Source: Chitinophaga jiangningensis
Lineage (GTDB): Bacteria; Bacteroidota; Bacteroidia; Chitinophagales; Chitinophagaceae
Direction of reading: 5' to 3'
Assembly (NCBI RefSeq): GCF_900142605.1
Contig: NZ_FRBL01000014.1
Location: forward strand, 43,943 to 107,942
DNA length: 64,000 bases
Below the pieces are notes generated by a model that saw only the letters and a list, made by a program, of their open reading frames with translations, made no database searches and was not told the DNA's origin. Below, one piece after another: positions 63,501 through 64,000 of this stretch. Numbering within the stretch: position 1 is the stretch's first letter; every line of letters starts with the position of its first letter. The translations under genes and the position numbers were made by a program.

Positions 63501-64000
63501 GCTACAACTGACGAAGTAATCATCTACAACTTCGCAGCAAATCCAGCGGCTAACGCAGGCGCAGATCAGGAAGATTGCGGTAGAACTACTGCCTTCACCC
63601 TGGATGCAACCCCTGTGGTATCCACTGGTAACATCCAGCAGATCGGAACCTGGACTGTTCAATACACTGGTGCTAACACTGCTCCAACAGTAAGCGACAT
63701 CCACGATCCAAAAGCTACCATCACGGTAACGCCTGGTGATCAGGTACAACTGACCTGGACGGTAACCAGCATTGTAAACGGTGTAGTAAACACTAAATGT
63801 CCGGCTACAACTGACGTAGTCACCATCTATAACTTCGCAGCAAATCCAGCGGCTAACGCAGGTGCAGATCAGGAAGATTGCGGTAGAACAACTGCCTTCA
63901 CCCTCGATGCAACCCCTGTGGTATCCACTGGTAACATCCAGCAGATCGGAACCTGGACTGTTCAATACACTGGTGCTAACACTGCTCCAACAGTAAGCGA
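57552..64000 (+). CDS. Giant secreted multi-repeat protein, 3' end beyond the window
   Basis: An open frame of at least 2149 codons that runs off the window edge. A signal peptide is clear (MKRFLTLILLILSFLLV ... GVMAQ, about residues 1-24). About residues 145-400 resemble a jelly-roll binding module (CPGSQYNFSAWFLNT ... NDNEGGCGNDIAIDDIKF). Several PKD/Ig-like segments follow to about residue 1190. From there ten near-identical 101-residue units begin, each with AGADQEDCGRTT, a TGNIQQIGTWTVQYTGAN segment and DQVQLTWTVTSIVNG. Each unit carries two conserved Cys (DCGR and KCPATT). Length, signal and repeats resemble surface adhesins of Bacteroidota (SprB-like) exported by T9SS; the C-terminal sorting domain would lie downstream and was not seen. 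Function is inferred. Confidence 0.85.
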   Translation, partial: MKRFLTLILLILSFLLVRQGVMAQSNATPPTGVPNKPFMNIPINVCAGNFASINAFIWDSTWRQNNTDRQFSYPNVKVDWSITGGAYAVLYNGKPNLPNGTRDTTITNQTSDSYKVNALTIRFNTPGVVYTVTANITYTDYGGKTRTATITRTITSVDCSITVCKGSTTMSSDFYEDFGRFRKYTDNSLSDKPKQYWVAGAVGYTYNNNIYYAYNNTGGNFSDNSYAIYWNTKLRGEWDSVGDHTGNIRYISPTSDSVGGMLIANSANDKRIFYTRDVNVCPGSQYNFSAWFLNTNTREVFNSTCIQGNSTGYRYAGVTFKILDSLGNVLKEFKTFDVSMNLNTSGERWLQYGGTFKVPGGYKKLKLQIVNDNEGGCGNDIAIDDIKFNYCSPNIYGFVDGLKDDGVTESVQCAGSPIDLTAWYTPNGYDPSDPSKPYDPNLDYFSQKVFRWEYSYNQTTWYTLTDSIGVNTATGVTEKIRYGSQDSILHFLPGALQGNPTQPVIRYYRLNIFEKGNENIKDCGSPSTPIAITILPKPVVKLSSSAICLGDKVNLTVEGQYTRYEWKAPPEIAGIKDEAVEVSPTHSTTYTAYGYANYGNGRSCVDSGSATIRVDTPAIVHVTGGPLEICAGQTSTSFQIEPENNKYTIRWTSTWPVAQDTVYGSTTNQLNNIYPWHVGDNYFKATVTKGVCVTKDSLLIQVRSMPIAKTNLDELVGQCNKTQFTMKANQPLSDQKGTWTFIRGVSNGTSTITNPNLYNTTVNITPAGTKDTLIWTVVNNSKSDCISRDTVILYNTKPLTVPKTMGSTQVCVVAGESVVLNLNGTKPENEGEFGKWTSNPVTNITFANDALYNTTATIVGTASPTNYTLYWTINNGICPAGPAASMSVRTKTPPTITITNSPVLACNTAPSVRLNITSGSSTITDYSITTTGGNPMPGFVPVTAAWTGASYIDMAIPANTPAGIYTFVMNVWERNTTTNEPLAGCSKTVTFTVNLSVPTTPPTDITVNNAALCGTGNVLLTLNGAALGTNPDGTPAAVWKWYKGSCGGTPVTPDSANADNSVVLFRNVTATTTYYVRGESAGTCGNSICKSVTVTVYQKPAVPTATPEQTHCNVSTFTMDASNPSPAGAAGKWSIIGGSATGVVITDPANPKTTVTVPAGTFVELKWAVSNGVCDSVSTTVKLYNYATNPAANAGADQEDCGRSTPFKLGATPVVSTGNIQQIGTWTVQYTGANTAPTVSDIHDPEATITVPVGDQVQLTWTVTSILNGTIINQCPATTDQVTLYNFASNPTANAGADQDDCGRTTAFTLNATPVVSTGNIQQVGTWIVQYTGTNTAPTVSNIHDPKATITVTPGDQVQLTWTVTSIVNGVVNTKCPATTDVVTIYNYAANPAANAGADQEDCGRTTAFTLDATPVVSTGNIQQIGTWTVQYTGANAAPTVSDIHDPKATITVTPGDQVQLTWTVTSIVNGVINTKCPATTDVVVLYNFAANPAASAGADQEDCGRTTAFTLDATPVVSTGNIQQIGTWTVQYTGANAAPIVSDIHDPKATITVTPGDQVQLTWTVTSIVNGVVNTKCPATTDVVVIRNFDTDPLAEAGANQEDCGRTTPFTLNATPVVSVGNIQQIGTWTVQYTGANTAPTVSDIHDPKATITVTPGDQVQLTWTVTSIVNGNIITNCPATTDQVTLYNFAANPTANAGADQEDCGRTTAFTLDATPVVSIGNIQQIGTWTVQYTGANAAPTVSDIHDPKATIMVTPGDQVQLTWTVTSIVNGVVNTKCPATTDVVTIYNFAANPTANAGADQEDCGRTTAFTLDATPVVSTGNIQQIGTWTVQYTGANTAPTVSDIHDPKATITVTPGDQVQLTWTVTSMVNGVVNTKCPATTDVVVLYNFAANPAANAGADQEDCGRTTAFTLDATPVVSTGNIQQIGTWTVQYTGANTAPTVSDIHDPKATITVTPGDQVQLTWTVTSIVNGVVNTKCPATTDEVIIYNFAANPAANAGADQEDCGRTTAFTLDATPVVSTGNIQQIGTWTVQYTGANTAPTVSDIHDPKATITVTPGDQVQLTWTVTSIVNGVVNTKCPATTDVVTIYNFAANPAANAGADQEDCGRTTAFTLDATPVVSTGNIQQIGTWTVQYTGANTAPTVS
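61118..64000 (+). repeat. Ten in-register 303-bp coding repeats (10th cut by the window)
   Basis: The GCAGATCAGG-type landmark recurs at 61137, 61440, 61743, 62046, 62349, 62652, 62955, 63258, 63561 and 63864, always exactly 303 bases apart, with no indels. Copies 1 and 2 are the most diverged; copies 6-10 differ at only a few positions. The antisense open frame at 62712-63965 is a by-product of the repeats. The total copy number is unknown because the array continues past the window. Confidence 0.95.

Noticed and set aside
62712..63965. 417-codon minus-strand open frame rich in Cys, Ser and Tyr
   Set aside because: It is the antisense of the 303-bp repeats; the repeat period keeps stop codons out in every copy. 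The + strand frame is continuous from a signal peptide.
61118..64000. Regular repeats considered as a CRISPR array
   Set aside because: The 303-bp unit is coding, in frame and without unique spacers; no cas genes are present.

Overview
The window looks like chromosomal DNA of a Chitinophaga-like member of the Bacteroidota. The evidence is a TonB-dependent receptor with a carboxypeptidase-regulatory domain, a DUF5686 outer-membrane protein, a secreted hydrolase ending in a type IX secretion (T9SS) sorting domain, a GH20 hexosaminidase, a giant repeat-built secreted protein, and promoters of the Bacteroidota form (TTTG, about 19 bases, TAnnTTTG) upstream of several genes. No tRNA, rRNA, CRISPR array or transposase gene was found.

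Layout. 1-5.5 kb: tail of an exopolysaccharide cluster (three glycosyltransferases on +, a GT14-like transferase and a flippase on -). 5.8-8.1 kb: secreted esterase-like protein with four PKD domains and a T9SS tail. 8.2-15 kb: a GT4-type glycosyltransferase and housekeeping or solitary genes (GNAT-nitrilase fusion, thiamine-binding protein, PH-domain protein, SpmA/SpmB fusion, YchF), followed by an intergenic array of palindromes. 15.3-22.1 kb: a candidate retron system, made of a WGR/HEAT-like protein, a winged-helix/SWIM zinc-finger protein, an msr-msd-like RNA with perfect 14-bp a1/a2 arms and a 24-bp hairpin, and a reverse transcriptase carrying YADD, NAxxH and VTG motifs. 22-31 kb: TonB receptor, the methionine genes metX and metZ with an OsmC gene between them, a small membrane protein and a DUF5686 protein. 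31-33.6 kb: a lone receiver domain with a structured leader, and trhO. 33.8-41.5 kb: a five-gene heavy-metal efflux operon (response regulator, histidine kinase, TolC-like, adaptor, RND pump). 41.7-47.4 kb: ABC-F ATPase, DUF3347 lipoprotein, thrS and infC. 47.5-57.1 kb: CDF transporter, serine hydrolase, serA, a CBM9-like secreted protein, S41 peptidase, GH20, and then rplT and rpmI in inverted orientation. 57.5-64 kb: a giant secreted protein with at least ten 101-residue repeats that runs off the window.

How the parts fit together. The retron block is the most interesting unit: a two-gene putative effector or regulator pair sits directly in front of the RNA and its reverse transcriptase, which matches the three-part RT/ncRNA/effector logic of anti-phage retrons. 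The gene pairing resembles the retron class I recall as type XIII (ARM plus WH-SWIM). The metal-efflux operon carries its own two-component regulator, and the DUF3347 lipoprotein nearby may serve the same metal response. The order thrS-infC ... rplT-rpmI (opposite strand, 9 kb away) is what one inversion inside the usual thrS-infC-rpmI-rplT cluster would produce.
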